Shown: positions 50,984 through 63,297 of the stretch, piece after piece
Position numbering within the stretch: the first letter of the stretch is position 1
How the letters are laid out: each line of letters opens with the position of its first letter
DNA from: Coffea arabica
Taxonomy: Eukaryota; Streptophyta; Magnoliopsida; Gentianales; Rubiaceae
Direction of reading: 5' to 3'
Length of the DNA: 64,000 nt
Assembly (NCBI RefSeq): GCF_036785885.1
Contig: NC_092310.1
Location: forward strand, 2,170,001-2,234,000
Notes under the pieces: model-generated
Told to the model about the DNA's origin: nothing
Database searches by the model: none
The model's input: only the letters and a program-made list of their open reading frames with translations
Program-made: the position numbers and the translations under genes

Positions 50984-53040
50984 TCCCAGAAAACTGATAA
51001 AAAGGCCATAAGTTCCTGTTCTGGTTCAGATGGCTTGAGACTTGCATTCTGGAGAGCTGATGAACAATTTGCTAGTTCAAAAGGCCATTAGTTTTCTTGG
51101 TAATAATGATGTTAAGAGGAAGCCCTTTGCTTCTGCAATCAAATGATCTTTGTTTGCTGGTAGGATTCTTGGAGTCTAAACTAATTTTGGAAGAGATGAC
51201 ACATGGTTTGAGTTGCAAAGCTTTTATGACATGAATACCTTCATGCAGGAATGCTTCTGTGCAATTTGAGGTTGTTTCGGTTGTGGTTGGTGTAGTATGG
51301 AATACCTATTTGTAAGATACACAGAAGTTTAGAGTCTTGCTAGCAATTGATTACATGGTCTCTTGATTCTTCTATCACAGTGGGTTTCATTAGAGCACCG
51401 AATTATGCAGAAGTTTTGCTGCTGAAGTTAAATGGCTTGAAAATGGGACTTTCATTAATTGTTACGTGCATAAAATTGCTCAGTATCCAATTGCTGAACC
51501 AATTCAGTTGTAACAGACTGCAAAGGAATCATGTCTGTAATTTCATGTGAAACAATTACAACAGACAAGAAACCATGGGTTTCCGCCTGAGCACGGAAGA
51601 AAAGTGAAAGATTCTCTATCTCCATGCAAAATGTGAGATGATATTTTCCTTTAGGGCCAAATTTCAGTAGTACAAGCTTCAGCTTTGTTTGGCAGTGGCG
51701 TGCAGTTAGTTGTTTATGCCTATTGCTACCTTGTCTTCTGCTCTCTACTGCATAAGAGTTTTTCAGAATTAGTTTTTAATGGTATGGGCCATTTATCTCT
51801 TGCCTTTTGGTTTCCTTATGGATGCATTTGTGCTCTAGACATACTTATGCGTAATGCAATGCTATGTTCATCTGGAAGTCATTTCCTTGATTTGAAAATC
51901 ATAAAAGAAGCATTTATGTGGTCCAAGTTCTCGGGACCCAGTGTTCTTCTTAAGTTATAGTGTTCAATCAGTTTAATTTTCTTCTGACGTTTGGCAAATT
52001 GGATTGGTGGGCAGTGGCAGATGAAGTGAAAGTTGCAGCAGGCAACGATATCATGCTGAAAGCTGCATGCTAGCACGAGTATATGAATCGTGAAGATGAT
52101 TAAAGAACAATGAGATTATTTGTTAGAAAATGCTCTCAATTCCAGAGGATCCAATACTAAGAGAAGTATGCTCCCTTTATCACAACATTAATGTACTCTA
52201 TTTAGCTTTATTCATGTGATTTAGGCATTTGCAACCATGATAAGAAGGATGATAATGTTTAGAAGGATGATAAGCATGGCCTTGTTTGTACTTTGTGTAG
52301 ATAGCTAATTGTCTGTTCATGACTGCTGGTCTTCTAAAGGATGCTGACCAACGGACCTGACTTTTGTAGGTTAAGGAAGAGGAAATGCCTTTGTTTGGAA
52401 ATCACATAAGTACTTTCAGGTTGCAGAGCTCTTATTCATTCTATCTTGCAGTTCTGGCTTTCCTGGTTTTTTTTCTAGGTCATATAATTGTTGTATGTTA
52501 GCATCAATTACAGGAGGCTACGCTCTAGCAATCCAGAGAATACATAATTTATGCATGCCAGGGTGTAATTAGCAAACTGAGTTTGTTCTTCCTGCTGGTT
52601 CTCTCAGGTTATGAACCTTTTTTTTCAGGATTTTGCTAGAGCAGTAAACAGTTTTAAGTCACAACTAAAATATCTAGAGATGAAATATTGTGGCTTTCAT
52701 GAGATGCTCATCTGACCTATTGCTGACAATTGGTGGAGAAGTTGGTCCTGATGTCTAATCAAGCTGACCTCTGTAATGGCATCCCTGATGAATGTACACG
52801 TCCGGTGAAATGTGGAAATACAATTTTTTTTTGGGGTTTTGATGCCATATGATGTTAGTAACTTTTCATTTTGGTATAAGAACTGCTTTCTTTCTCTGAA
52901 TTAGTTTGGCAGCTGATGCTCACGTTCTGAGTGTACAAACTTATACTGCAATTTGGAACCTCTCTTTCTGACCGTCACTTCTGTAGATTGAACATCCCTT
53001 TGAATGTGTTTTGACAGCTGACAGTCTACACAACCTTAAT
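50984..53040. other. 3' flank of PPR gene, no further gene seen
   Basis: Moderate-GC, transcript-like sequence, perhaps a long 3' UTR. Open frames such as that near 51685-51960 lack a recognisable family or start. Confidence 0.4.
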
Positions 53041-53044
53041 TGCT

Positions 53045-53410
53045 TGCTTTATTTTATCAAGCTCAAACTTGAACTCAAGCTCGACGAGCTGCTAATTTAA
53101 AGCTTGAGCTCGAATTCGAAAAATTAAAAAATAATTATTTTAATTTTTTAAAAATAAATAAAATAATATTTTTTAATAATAATAAAATATTAGGGATATA
53201 TATGTAATTTTATTATTAAAATAAAAAATAAATATATATACTCGAACTCGCGAGCTAACAAGTTTAATATTTTTGAACTTGAGCTTGAGTTCAAGTTCGA
53301 TTTGCCCAGCTCAATCTTGACTCGAATTATTCTGAACAGCTCGATTCAAGTTCGATTTGCCCAGCTCAATCTCGATTCAAATTATTCTGAGCAGCTCGAT
53401 TCGTTTGTGA
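53045..53410. mobile_element. GAGCTCGA-rich hAT-like MITE remnant
   Basis: Left part reads aagctcaaacttgaactcaagctcgacgagct and right part ttgaacttgagcttgagttcaagttcg, inverted relative to one another, around an AT-only core. A ~58-base stretch near the right end (gattcaagttcgatttgcccagctcaat) is tandemly duplicated. Related to 23223-23595. Confidence 0.55.
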
Positions 53411-53923
53411 TTCTTAACTACTTTGTCCAAGAATGGTTCCAACGAAAAATCACATGCATGAAACCTGTGTTATAGTCAGAGTTCAGTATTATTTTCCAGA
53501 GGACAAAAGAACAGACAAAAATGGTCCCTTTTGTACCCCAATTTTTTTTGTTTGATGCCAATATTAACTGATCTAGTGGCAACCACAATGGTGGAATCTT
53601 TATAAGTTGAAGTTAGACGCTCAATGGTTCCAAAGTGTTCAGGCTTAATGCTGAAATTTCCTTTTTGATTCCTTTTTTATTTAACAATATTGGTTTAAAC
53701 CTGAAAGCAAGATTCTATTTGCTTAAAAGCAGTTTTAGGAAACACAACACAATTAACAGGAGGAGATAAACCACATTTCAAGTTCTTTCCCCACTCTTCT
53801 TCCAAATTTGGACTCCAGCTTCTTTCCCTCCATACTTCGAAACGGTTGCTCATGTTTGCGCAAGGGTCCATGACTCTTCTTTTTATCATTTCCTATTGGA
53901 TTTCCTTCTACATTTGTTATTTC

Positions 53924-54206
53924 GGGTGCGTTTAATAAAATTGAAATCTGAATTTTGAATTCTAAAACTTGAAACCTAATATCTAGATCTATTAAATTAG
54001 TAAAATTGTTAAAAACTGAAATCTTAATATTGAACATATTTTGCATTAAGCGATAAGTGAATCGTTTATGATTTAGTTTTGGAGTAAGTTTCACATAAGT
54101 TCATTTAGAATCATTTAATTAATTAAAATGTTCTATTTTTTTGTTATCAAATACACTTAATGTCTGAACGTATTTAAATGTTGAGTTGAATTATTAAACA
54201 GGGTCT
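53924..54206 (-). mobile_element. MITE, family B copy 3
   Basis: Begins gggtgcgtttaataaaatt and ends gaattattaaacagggtctt, close to the ends of the copies at 5456 and 27241, with the shared interior phrase cgataagtgaatcgtttatgatt. Confidence 0.6.
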
Positions 54207-54209
54207 TAA

Positions 54210-55087
54210 TTGCTCTAATCTAATCATTTAATAGGCTAATAGTTTAATTAATTTTCCAAATTAACCAAAAATATTTTTGACTGCAATAGGGAACTAGGAA
54301 AATGTATTGAAACTTATTGAGAATGCCCCATGTGCTTGCTTTAGTACTGTTACTTTATATGTTACCCTACACTGAAGCTTCTGGTTCATCATTTGTCTGT
54401 CTCATTGTTGGTGAAGATTGTGCTCCAATTCCCAATGATCTTTAGAGATCAAAGTCCATCTTAACCATACAGAGTAGTTAATTAATCATGTTGATCTTTT
54501 CTTTTCTTGGATAATTAGTTCATTAATCATTTTCATATTGGCAAAGTGCATTTGTTTTAGAAAACGAGACGCAAAAATCATCCTTTTCTTCTGTAATCCA
54601 TATCAACTTTACATCATTTAACTACTCATTTAAAGGGATGGTAGAATTTCCCTTGATTTACATAGGGAGGTTGCTTTAAATCAATAAAACAGTGATACAA
54701 GTGTTTTTATGTTTCAGATGAACACCAGAAAATTATGATCAATTTACCATTTTCTTGTTTGGATTTGAATTTTGAATGGCATAATATATAGTAGCATGAT
54801 TAGAAAACACATTTTCTCACAGAAAACACACACAAACCTGAAAACGTAGGTATACAATTACTCTCAGTTCTTAACCCCTTCGAAAGAAGAAAAAGAAAAA
54901 AAAAAAAACCCAAAACAGGTTGTATACTAAACTTCTAATACTGATAAACGTTAAATATTTACACATGAGAGGTCAAATTCTGCTGGTCTTCAACCCAGAT
55001 ATTGCACTGGAAACTAAAAATGAACAAGAAACTAGTCTCGTACCATACATAGAAACTACTGCGGCTACTATGTAGTACTACATATTT
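54210..55087. other. Intergenic, nothing clear
   Basis: AT-rich; the right part (from about 54960) is likely the 3' UTR of the minus-strand membrane protein gene. A poly-A-rich run is at about 54888-54908. Confidence 0.4.
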
Positions 55088-55477
55088 CTATCTTCTGCTA
55101 AATAAAGGGAACCAACGTTCTTGGAAAGAAGTATGGTGAGAGACCATAAATAGGAGAAAAATGAGCAGAAGTGCAACCCCAACTGGAGAGCCTCCAACCC
55201 TGTGAGGTGAGTCCTCCTCTGGTGAAGATGTCACAGATGGACCACTTTCTGAATATTCGCCCCTTGATAGCCAGTGCACCACAAGGAGTAAAATCACAGG
55301 AAAAATCAGCAGCACAAGCTTCAACTCCTGTAGTATGTCTTCATACTTGTTCTCGTAGTTGATGTACCATGTGAATACCAAGAACAAGAAAACTACGAGC
55401 AAGAAGAAGAAGAAGTGAATGGGTAGAGAAAGGTACTGTAGATAATGGTTGTATGAAGACCTGTAATATCTAGCCAT
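55088..55477 (-). CDS. Small plant membrane protein, 129 residues, unknown function
   Basis: Single exon starting ATG at 55477 and ending TAG. A short Tyr/Ser-rich head (MARYYRSSYNHYLQYL) is followed by a long hydrophobic segment of Phe/Leu/Val (about residues 17-39), a charged loop, a second span (LVLLIFPVILLLVVHWL, about 53-69), a Ser/Glu/Pro-rich loop, and a third span after GGSPVGVALLLIFLLFMV, ending with FQERWFPLFSRR. The GGSPxGVA...L..S...ERWFPL ending looks like a conserved motif of an uncharacterised plant transmembrane family. No enzyme or transporter motif is visible. A TATA box lies about 175 bases upstream, which fits an independent, possibly inducible gene. The function is unknown. 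Confidence 0.8.
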   Translation of the reverse strand: MARYYRSSYNHYLQYLSLPIHFFFFLLVVFLFLVFTWYINYENKYEDILQELKLVLLIFPVILLLVVHWLSRGEYSESGPSVTSSPEEDSPHRVGGSPVGVALLLIFLLFMVSHHTSFQERWFPLFSRR

Positions 55478-55647
55478 AGTGGTTGATTCTGGAAGTAGCT
55501 AGTAGTGTTGTGAGGAGAGTTGGATGTCTATTACAAAGAGTAGTATTGTAGCTGAGATGTACTAGAAAGCTAGCTAGGTGATGGTGTGATGTATTGTGGA
55601 TACAAGTGTAGTAGTGCTTAGAAATAAATGTTTCCAAGTGGGGATCG

Positions 55648-55656
55648 GTTTATATA
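55648..55656 (-). promoter_or_regulatory. TATA box of the 129-residue membrane protein gene
   Basis: On the minus strand the sequence reads CTCTATATAAACC, a strong plant TATA match, about 175 bases before the start codon. That spacing implies a leader of roughly 140 bases. Confidence 0.6.
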
Positions 55657-55699
55657 GAGGAGATATCATATTTTTGCACAAAAAATGCTAGTAAAAATT

Positions 55700-57910
55700 A
55701 AGGGCCAATTATGTGGTTTTGATAAAAGGATTCCTTAAATTGATGACAAAATTTAGTCATCCTCTCTCGTAAAATTACATGGTTGACAAGACTAAGTCAT
55801 GACACTTCATTAAATTTTCGTTCTCAATAATAATGTACTCCCTCCCTTTTTCTATAACTAACGTTTAAGAAATTTGATTTAGTGTACTTTTATCTGTCGT
55901 TTTATTATCCCCATACAGTATTAATTATTTTTTCACAATTTTACCCTTTTATCTCTCTTTTCCAATACAGGATTCTTAATTACTACTCCTAGTAATTATT
56001 GCTTCTCTCTTTGTAACAAACCTAGTAATTATCTGCCCCTCCATATTCTTTTTTCTTAGTTTGCATTGCTTTTGGTCTAGTTTAACAGCACTATTTAGTA
56101 CTCTAGTGAGAGAAAATATGGGTGAATTGAACAATTAATGAGGGTACAAAAGAAAAGTAGTGTACAGATTTAAGCAATGAAAAACTTTTCTTAATTGGTG
56201 TGCACAACCTTAAATGTCAGTTATAAAAAAAGGGAGGATAATTTGATGAGAAATGAGTTCAGTGTCACAAAGTTCTTTGGTTGTACTTAAATTATTTGGC
56301 AACAGATGATTTACTGGTGTCATTTCTTAACCAAGAAAAAACTTCTTTTCTTGAGTCATTGTGATTCGACTTTTTTGGGGATGGGATATCCAAAGTCAGG
56401 ATGCTTCTGAGGGCAGTGTAGGGTTTTAGTGGCATAGATTCTTTTCATATACAGTTTCTGATCAATGTGATGATGCCACCTACAACCGACCATAGACACT
56501 TGCACGGGGGATTGAGAGGAATAATGTAGAAAAAGGTTTAGGGTTTAGTGATGGTAAGGTGGAATATTACTCGAAAGTGAATAGCGAATGTTGGTCCACT
56601 CTGAAACCCTTCATCTTTCTCTTTTCCTTCCCTTGGTAATAAAGCAGTTATCTCCTTGTACTAACTTTTCTTGTTGGGAAAGAATCCTTCCAATATTAGC
56701 AAAGATGACAAGTTTTTTAAGCAATGGAAACAATATATTTGAGATTGTCATGTATTTTCCTAAGTAAGCCATTTTCCCCCCTTTTTAAGAAAGAAAAATA
56801 AAAAGATGTTAGTATTCGTGTACTCGGAATATATTGGTGGAAAAAAAAAATAATAATAAAGAGAGAGAAAGCTTAAGAACTTCAAGAAATTCTTCGTTAT
56901 TTCTTCCTTTCTCCTTTGTATTTTCTCCTTTTTTTTTGAGCTAGACCGTGTGGACACTTTGCTCCGGTCATTTGGTAGTTAAGCCTTTAGTCAATTGTCC
57001 TTTTGTTATCTGATGGATTATCACCTTAATCATTCTTAATTAACATAATTGGCAGTTTGACTACAAGAAAGTGGTGTTATCCCCAACTCAGCACTAAATG
57101 ATTACCTTTCAAAGTGAACTTCATCATGCTAATTGATTCGACTTGACAGTTTGTGATATGAGGATGAAGACATATTTGCCGAGTAAAAAATTTGCCGCGT
57201 ACAAAATTTGGATCGATGAAGTGTATATAATATCATTATTGGAAGCATGACAACTGATTTGAATTGAAATTAAAATCTAAATTTTACATATGTGTCATGC
57301 ATCTAATCATGATAGCGCATATACGGTTAACATATATAGGGTTAATTCAAAAAATTTAGAATAGTATTTTTAGTTATATATATGAATTAAAGTATTTTAC
57401 ACTGTAAATTTTTTTTTATAGAGACAGGATTGGATGCATGACATATTATTTTAAAATAAATTCAAATTCTATCTTTATACATGTGGTATAAATTCAACTC
57501 TCCTCGTGTAAAAAGCTCTACAGGCAAGTACATAAAAAGTTAGTCCTATATACATTCCTTGCTCATTTTGCAACTTGTAATGCGCAAGAGGAAACAAAAA
57601 ATGCAAGGCAATGGGCCCAATTTTAAAATTTCCAGTGGGCAAGTATTACCAGGCCCATTTATCTCATGAATTGTTGAATATGAAACTCTATTGGTCCATT
57701 TAGCCCGGCACATTATTATCAGGCTCATTACGTGGAATTCCCCAGTGTTCTGTTTCAGGCCCACCCAAAGTTCTGTGGCTACTTATTGAGGTGTCGCTTG
57801 CTTCGCATTAATAAATTGGAATTATAATCTTCAATATTAATCCAAATTATTAGAATCTCCGGCTGTGTTTGATTTAATACATAAATATAAAAAAAGAATA
57901 GTTCCACTTG
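55700..57910. other. Intergenic, mostly unremarkable
   Basis: AT-rich sequence. A telo-box-like gtttagggttt occurs near 56537. From about 55840 to 56240 there is a MITE-like stretch bounded by actccctccctttttctataa and the near-inverse ttataaaaaaagggaggat, typical of Stowaway-type ends. No gene supported. Confidence 0.45.
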
Positions 57911-57914
57911 GGAC

Positions 57915-58113
57915 TTTTTTTTTTGGTAATCCAAAACATGTCTCGATCCGAATTCTTAGGACCTGAGCCGACACACCAAATCGGAGGAGTGCGTCACGGT
58001 CCCACGCAGCGATTCGGAACATATCACGGAGGTTCAAATTTAGAATAAGATTTGAACCCAGAATCACAAGGATTTTTCAGAGTCCGCTTATCATTGGACC
58101 ACCCCGTGAGGCC
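57915..58113 (-). mobile_element. tRNA-derived SINE-like element with A-rich tail
   Basis: On the minus strand it begins CCTCACGGGGTGGTCCAATG with an A-box-like TGGTCCAATGATAAGCGG, then GGGTTCAAATC as a B-box-like word, a GC-richer body, and ends in ACCAAAAAAAAAGTCC, an A tail. This order (pol III head, body, A tail) is that of a SINE. It lies in AT-rich flanks. Confidence 0.6.
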
Positions 58114-59230
58114 TCACTTGGATTTGATTTAAGCTTGATTGCCCGGACCAATGAGTCGGTCTGGTCTGAGAAACTGCGACCCTTCCCATCCCGTCTAGTG
58201 TATAGAAGAAGATTCCAATATTACATAGACACTGTCATACTGTATTAGTAACTATCCTTATCCTCCCGTTTATCCTTTTCCTTTATAAAATTTGGAGTCT
58301 CTCCTTAAATAAATAAAAAAAGATTAAGTTATCGTGTATATTATTCTTTACCAAAGGCCGTAGAATTTATGGGCATTTGAATCTAGATTGAAAAGGAAAT
58401 TTGGACGAATTCTTTATTGGATGGTTTCCTTCGTCCATTTCCAATAACTTTACATCCGTATATGGATCTCAGCTAAAAGAAAGCTCTGTTGTATTCTAAA
58501 CCTAATATGGTCACCCAAGACATACACTTCTTTCTTCCAGAAGTTAATTCTAAGCCTGTTGCTTGTCATTTTTATGGTCCACTTTGATCTTATTTGTTTA
58601 CTAATCCAAACATTGTGCAAATTGTACAATTCTAGAATATCGTATTTTTTACTCACTAATTTGGCTAATGCTTACATTTGAGAATGCAGATTAACACACA
58701 CACACATATAGAAATCATAGGCGGAAGATATTTCTACATTGTCCTTTTTCAGTAAAGTTCATTAGAATGAGCCTGAATTAAAATTTTACGTTGATTAATT
58801 TAACACTGTTTCCTTAAGGAGACAGGTTAGAACTAAAGTGAAAAACAACTTCTAAAACGTACCAAAGCATGCACAACTTAACAAGAAATCTCATTCCAAA
58901 CTAATTTTTTTTTTGGTGGCAATTCATTTTTCTCTTACCTTCTCATTTCTCTCCACACCCTTCCACCGGAATGACAATTCATGCTGTGGAATGCACTTTC
59001 TCTCGAATTAGACTGAACGGAGAAGTTGGACGGGATTAGTTTGTTAGGTTCTTCCCTACCTTTTCTGATGGACACATGTCTAGCTCTTAACTACAAGAAA
59101 GTTCTGATTCTAGTCCCCCAATCCAAATTTCAGTTCAAACTTTTCTCTGACTTCTAGAATGGTGGTAATTACCTCGCTGAACTTATCCGATGCTGTTCTT
59201 GATTCGGCATCTTGCAGTGACCAGACTAGT

Positions 59231-59241
59231 TCTATATAAAT
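59231..59241 (+). promoter_or_regulatory. TATA box of secreted peptide gene 1
   Basis: TCTATATAAATA lies about 80 bases before the start codon at 59315. The same arrangement (TATAAATTT, then a TAGCCCTCAT word) precedes the paralogue at 61885, so the promoter was duplicated with the gene. Confidence 0.6.
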
Positions 59242-59314
59242 AAACTCACCAGAAGAAGCATAGCCCTCATGAGTCATAATTTTGATTTGTATCTTAGAAA
59301 CAAATTTTTGCAAT

Positions 59315-59608
59315 ATGCCAAAAGTCACAAGACTAAGTTCAATTATAGTGCTCATCAGTTTTATAGCACGTCGCAGCCAGCTTCAATATTTGACAGCAAT
59401 GGCAAATGAAGATGATGATCATTCAGCTAATTCAGGCGCCATGGCCAATGTCGGCAATGCACCGACAATCAACTCAGCCGTTGATCAACAGCATGGCCAG
59501 CTTAAGGATGACCATATCTTGGAACCCCTGGAAGATTGCAATTGTGACCCATGCTGCCATATGATTTGCGATAATTCCTTTACCCTTAATTCATCAAAAA
59601 AAGACTAA
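59315..59608 (+). CDS. Small secreted Cys-rich protein, copy 1 (diverged)
   Basis: 97 residues from ATG at 59315 (MPKVTRLSSIIVLISFIARR). It is a paralogue of 61885-62196: the leaders share AGCATAGCCCTCAT and the N-termini share M-K-V-T-L and a GNAPTIN/GNAPIFN block. The hydrophobic stretch that should be a signal peptide is short and interrupted by Arg-Arg (about residues 19-20), unlike copy 2, so secretion may be weakened. The mid-part is Asp/Asn-rich, and the Cys-containing end reads EDCNCDPCCHMICDN with six Cys (counting the MIC one), shorter than in copy 2. It may be a diverging or decaying copy. Family and function are unknown. Confidence 0.5.
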   Translation: MPKVTRLSSIIVLISFIARRSQLQYLTAMANEDDDHSANSGAMANVGNAPTINSAVDQQHGQLKDDHILEPLEDCNCDPCCHMICDNSFTLNSSKKD

Positions 59609-59879
59609 GAAATCTGTTGCCCCTAGTCCATCAAAACACCGGAAGTTTGCAAATTCGATTCCTTGGATTGTCAATATGTTCATAAAAGAACAGAAGTAGG
59701 GGAATGGAAGTGCTTGATCATTGAGTTCTGTCCAGTGTTTTTCTCATCTGTAGCTTTCTCATGTAAGCTGTGTAGAGAAATCATATAGGTGTCTGCGTTG
59801 CCCTTAACACTTAGGTTAATAATTTTCATAAGAAGTTTTGTACATAACTACGTAACCATCTTAATTTTGGATTATACTA

Positions 59880-61350
59880 TACGTCTTGCCGGCCATACAA
59901 TATATATCAAATGCAATTATTTTTGTACCAATCGGCTTTAGATTCTACTGTGCCACTTAGTTTGATGGTTTGGAGGAGGAGAGATCGAGGTTGAAACGAA
60001 TTCTTTAAAAAATGAAGGAAGAAATCAACAACAAGGTTATTAAAAAAAAAAGTGAGAGAAAACCAAATAGGGAGGGGAAAGGAAGGGAAGGGAAAGGAAA
60101 GGAAAATAACAACAATATCTCATCAAATTATTACTGTGCAAATTTTTATATTCCTTTATTTAAAACAGATTTGCCAATCAAAACCATATAATGAAATATA
60201 CAATTTAGTTTAACTATTCATTCGAAAGTAAAACATATCAATTCCTTCCCAATTTTAATATAGATGGAATTAATCTTTCCTACATCGTTTGTGTCAAAAA
60301 TTTTCTATGCAAGTGATTAAGACACCATATATAATTTGTTACTGTAAGATTAAAATCAAGGTGGTTGGACAACGACTAAGTCTAACTATATTTAATACAT
60401 CATACACTTGTATATTTTTTTATTTCTTTTGTAATATAACTTGTAATTAAGTAACATATATATTGTAGAAGGCATGAAAGCAAAGAATATATTGATTCAT
60501 TAATTAAAATAAGAGAAATATTATTAGTTTATTAATTTTCAATGATAGTGGTGTATTTTGGAAAATAAAGAGAGGCAGTCAATATTCAGTTACATTTAAT
60601 TAATCTCATACTAAAAGAATGTTTACTGAAGTGTGTTCAGTAAAGGTTCTTTTGGATATATTAAATAATTTATTTTGGTATTTGAATATGGAATGAGAAC
60701 AAAGTTCTTGTTTTTTTTTAACTTATTGATTTGTTGGTGTACATATTTTTGGGCACCAAATGAAACAAAACTCTAAATTGTGCAGGGTATCAAAGGCACA
60801 AGCCGGCGGCAATAGCTGTTTCTTTTCGAATTCATAGGAATAAGCACAATCCCATGACCTTTTGGATTTTATAGCTTGTGAATATTTAAAAAATTTTAAG
60901 TGTAACATCGAACTATCCTCTTATCCTCTTATCTACACAATCGTAGACAACGTACATTCAATGTAATTAATTTTGTATGCATTTGGTCTGAAATCCTATT
61001 CGGCCACTTGGTTAGATGGTTAGGGTAGATTCTTCAAAAAATGAAGGATGAAATCAAAGACAAAATTGGAAGAAAGAAGAAAGAAGGAAAAAAAGGGAAA
61101 TTGAAATTAATGCAAAAAATAATGAATTCTTATCAAAGTGTTTGTATGCAATCTTTTATATCATATATTTAATTTACAACATATTTTTTTTTACTTTCAC
61201 TTTTGATTTTAATATTCAACATAACAATCGCACTCGTCTAGTTTTAGGATAAATATAAATTAATCTTTTCTACTCTCTACAATGTTTGTGTAGAAAAAAA
61301 AAATTCATACAAGCAACTTATGTGCATGTCATATAAACTGAATTTAAAAT
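59880..61350. repeat. Diverged direct duplication between the two peptide genes
   Basis: The block at about 59890-60340 resembles that at about 60940-61350. Shared words include gccacttagtttgatggttt / gccacttggttagatggtta, attcttt.aaaaaatgaagga.gaaatcaa and ttaatctttcctac / ttaatcttttctac. The offset is about 1.05 kb. The copies are old, with many changes and indels. The rest of the gap is AT-rich with poly-A runs (e.g. 61446-61465) and no gene. Confidence 0.6.
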
Positions 61351-61791
61351 TGATTTGTATACACGATATGCATATAAGTCCGCTTAATTGTTTGAAAATT
61401 TTTTAGGTGTTGGAAAAGTTTAATCCTAAAACTTAACGGAAACCAAAAAAAAAAAAAAAAAAAAATCATTGGCATATCAAAATCCATGTGGTTGTACAGT
61501 TAAGTGATACTACTAGATAGTAGAGGTGTGAAAAGCAATAAAATAAATTAGTTTCTTAATTGGTAAAAACAAACTAGAGTTCTATTACTAACTAATTTTG
61601 AAACTAGAGTGCAAAAGTAAATTTAACTTGAAAACTTTTAGGGGAATCTTTTCAGCCAACTTCAAGGGATCTGCAAGAACGGCAAGTCACTATAGATGAC
61701 GGTGATTCCTGTGCAAATAGCAATGGATGGGATCGAAGTTTTTGAGGTGATTCTCGAGAACTGGGCATCCTGAGACCACCAGGTCTCGTAC

Positions 61792-61801
61792 CATATAAAT
61801 T
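61792..61801 (+). promoter_or_regulatory. TATA box of secreted peptide gene 2
   Basis: ACCATATAAATTTACTCATCA, about 90 bases before the likely start at 61885. It aligns with the TATA region of copy 1. Confidence 0.6.
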
Positions 61802-61884
61802 TACTCATCATGCATGAAGCTTAGCCCTCATAAGCTATGTGCATTTGTTTTTGTAAGAAGCAAGCAAAAATTGCTGCAAAAAAA

Positions 61885-62196
61885 ATGGCCAAAGTCACAG
61901 GACTATCAATTCTAGCGCTCATCTGCACTCTTTTAGTTTTAGCCCTCACAACTTTGCCAGCAATGGCTGCAGCCGAAGAATTTGGCAATGCACCAATTTT
62001 TAACAGGGACATCCATCACAATGAACTGAGCAAGAATGGCTTTCGCTTGGGTTCGGGAAGGAAGCTGCTTCACGAGGAAAAATGTGTATGCAATTGTGAT
62101 CCGAATGTGCCCGAAGGCTGTTATCCTTCAGACCCTAATTGTACAGGGTATTGTAATTCTCCCCATAGAGGTCACAAGGTTGGGAATGGGAATTAA
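61885..62196 (+). CDS. Small secreted Cys-rich protein, copy 2
   Basis: 103 residues from the ATG at 61885; an in-frame ATG at 61837 would add 16 residues, but the alignment with copy 1 and the clean signal peptide favour 61885. Residues 1-29 (MAKVTGLSILALICTLLVLA, then LTTLPAMAA) form a typical signal peptide. The mature part starts near AEEFGNAPIF, has a basic GRKLL segment, and ends in a Cys cluster CVCNCD...GCYP...NCTGYC, i.e. C-x-C-x-C-x7-C-x6-C-x3-C, giving six Cys able to form three disulfides. Size and plan resemble plant secreted peptides in general, but the spacing matches no family I know. The short Arg-Lys segment before the Cys cluster could be a processing site. The role is unknown. 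Confidence 0.7.
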   Translation: MAKVTGLSILALICTLLVLALTTLPAMAAAEEFGNAPIFNRDIHHNELSKNGFRLGSGRKLLHEEKCVCNCDPNVPEGCYPSDPNCTGYCNSPHRGHKVGNGN

Positions 62197-63297
62197 CCCT
62201 TGATCCAGTCAGGTTTATCAACAAACTCGAAGTGGGAGAATGGGAATCCTTTTAATTTTCAAGCTCAACATTCGTGTCATTTTTATTTCCCTCTTCATTC
62301 TGCAGAAAAGGAGTGACCAGCTCCTTCAAACGAATGGTGTGTGTTTTGCCTTGTCATCTCTATCCATTGATGGATTTGGGTAGAGGGATCAATAAATTTG
62401 TAAACTCTGTGATTTCAATGCATCTCCATCCAAGACATGCGATTCCAATTTATTACGGTGCTTGTTTCTAACTGTTCCTAAAATTCAAGCTCGAGTTCAA
62501 AATGACCGTGTGTCGGTTAGTATACATGCTACTATGCTGTATTCTACTCTAATGTATTAACTAAGATATTAAAAGTTACAACTTAAAACTCATGTCTTCA
62601 TTAAAGATAAATTTTATGTACAATAACATATGAAAGCCTCTATTTTAGGATGTGTTTTAAGAAACACTAAAATATTTCAAAAATTTGCTTCACAAAATGT
62701 GTTTTGCAAACCTGTTGATTAAAGATTAGAAATATGTAACTTTAGAAGCATATTAGTTAATTTATTAGTGACCCGTATCTTGTTGATGTCACATCACAAT
62801 ATACTACACAAATCTAAACTAAAGAATTCAAATCAAAATTTTGAATATTATCTAATGGAATTACTAGTTATCTGACCGCAACTGAATGACTGATATCTAA
62901 ATTAACTACTAAAAAATTGGATGGTATTTGAATGTTGATCTTGTAAAAAATAAAAAGTATAAACACCGAATTTTTTTAACCGCCTACCTCACTACTAGCC
63001 GATGAACACAGATATTTGTTTGTGTGCTTACATATTTACTAGATCAAAAGATCATTAATGGTTCACTGGTTTTAGATGTTTCAACTTCCGAGGATCATCT
63101 TTGTCCATTATTTTGGGGCTTCTGTCTACATTATGATGCTTAGACCGTCAATTTGATGGCGGAATTTGCTTGCTCTGCAGCCATTCTTGATCAATTGAAA
63201 GGGCCGAATTGTCATCTGCAAGGAAAATGGAGATACATTTTGCGAAGTTTTGATGGCATGCTGTTGCCACATGCTATACAGCTCACCGTGCCATATT
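62197..63297. other. 3' flank of peptide gene 2 and AT-rich DNA
   Basis: Probable 3' UTR to about 62470, then AT-rich DNA. A short open frame from about 63156 (MAEFACSAAILDQLKG) runs into the GC-rich transposon end and is not supported as a gene. Confidence 0.4.

Noticed and set aside
51685..51960. Hydrophobic frame downstream of the second PPR gene
   Set aside because: No ATG at its start in good context and no recognisable family; more likely 3' UTR.
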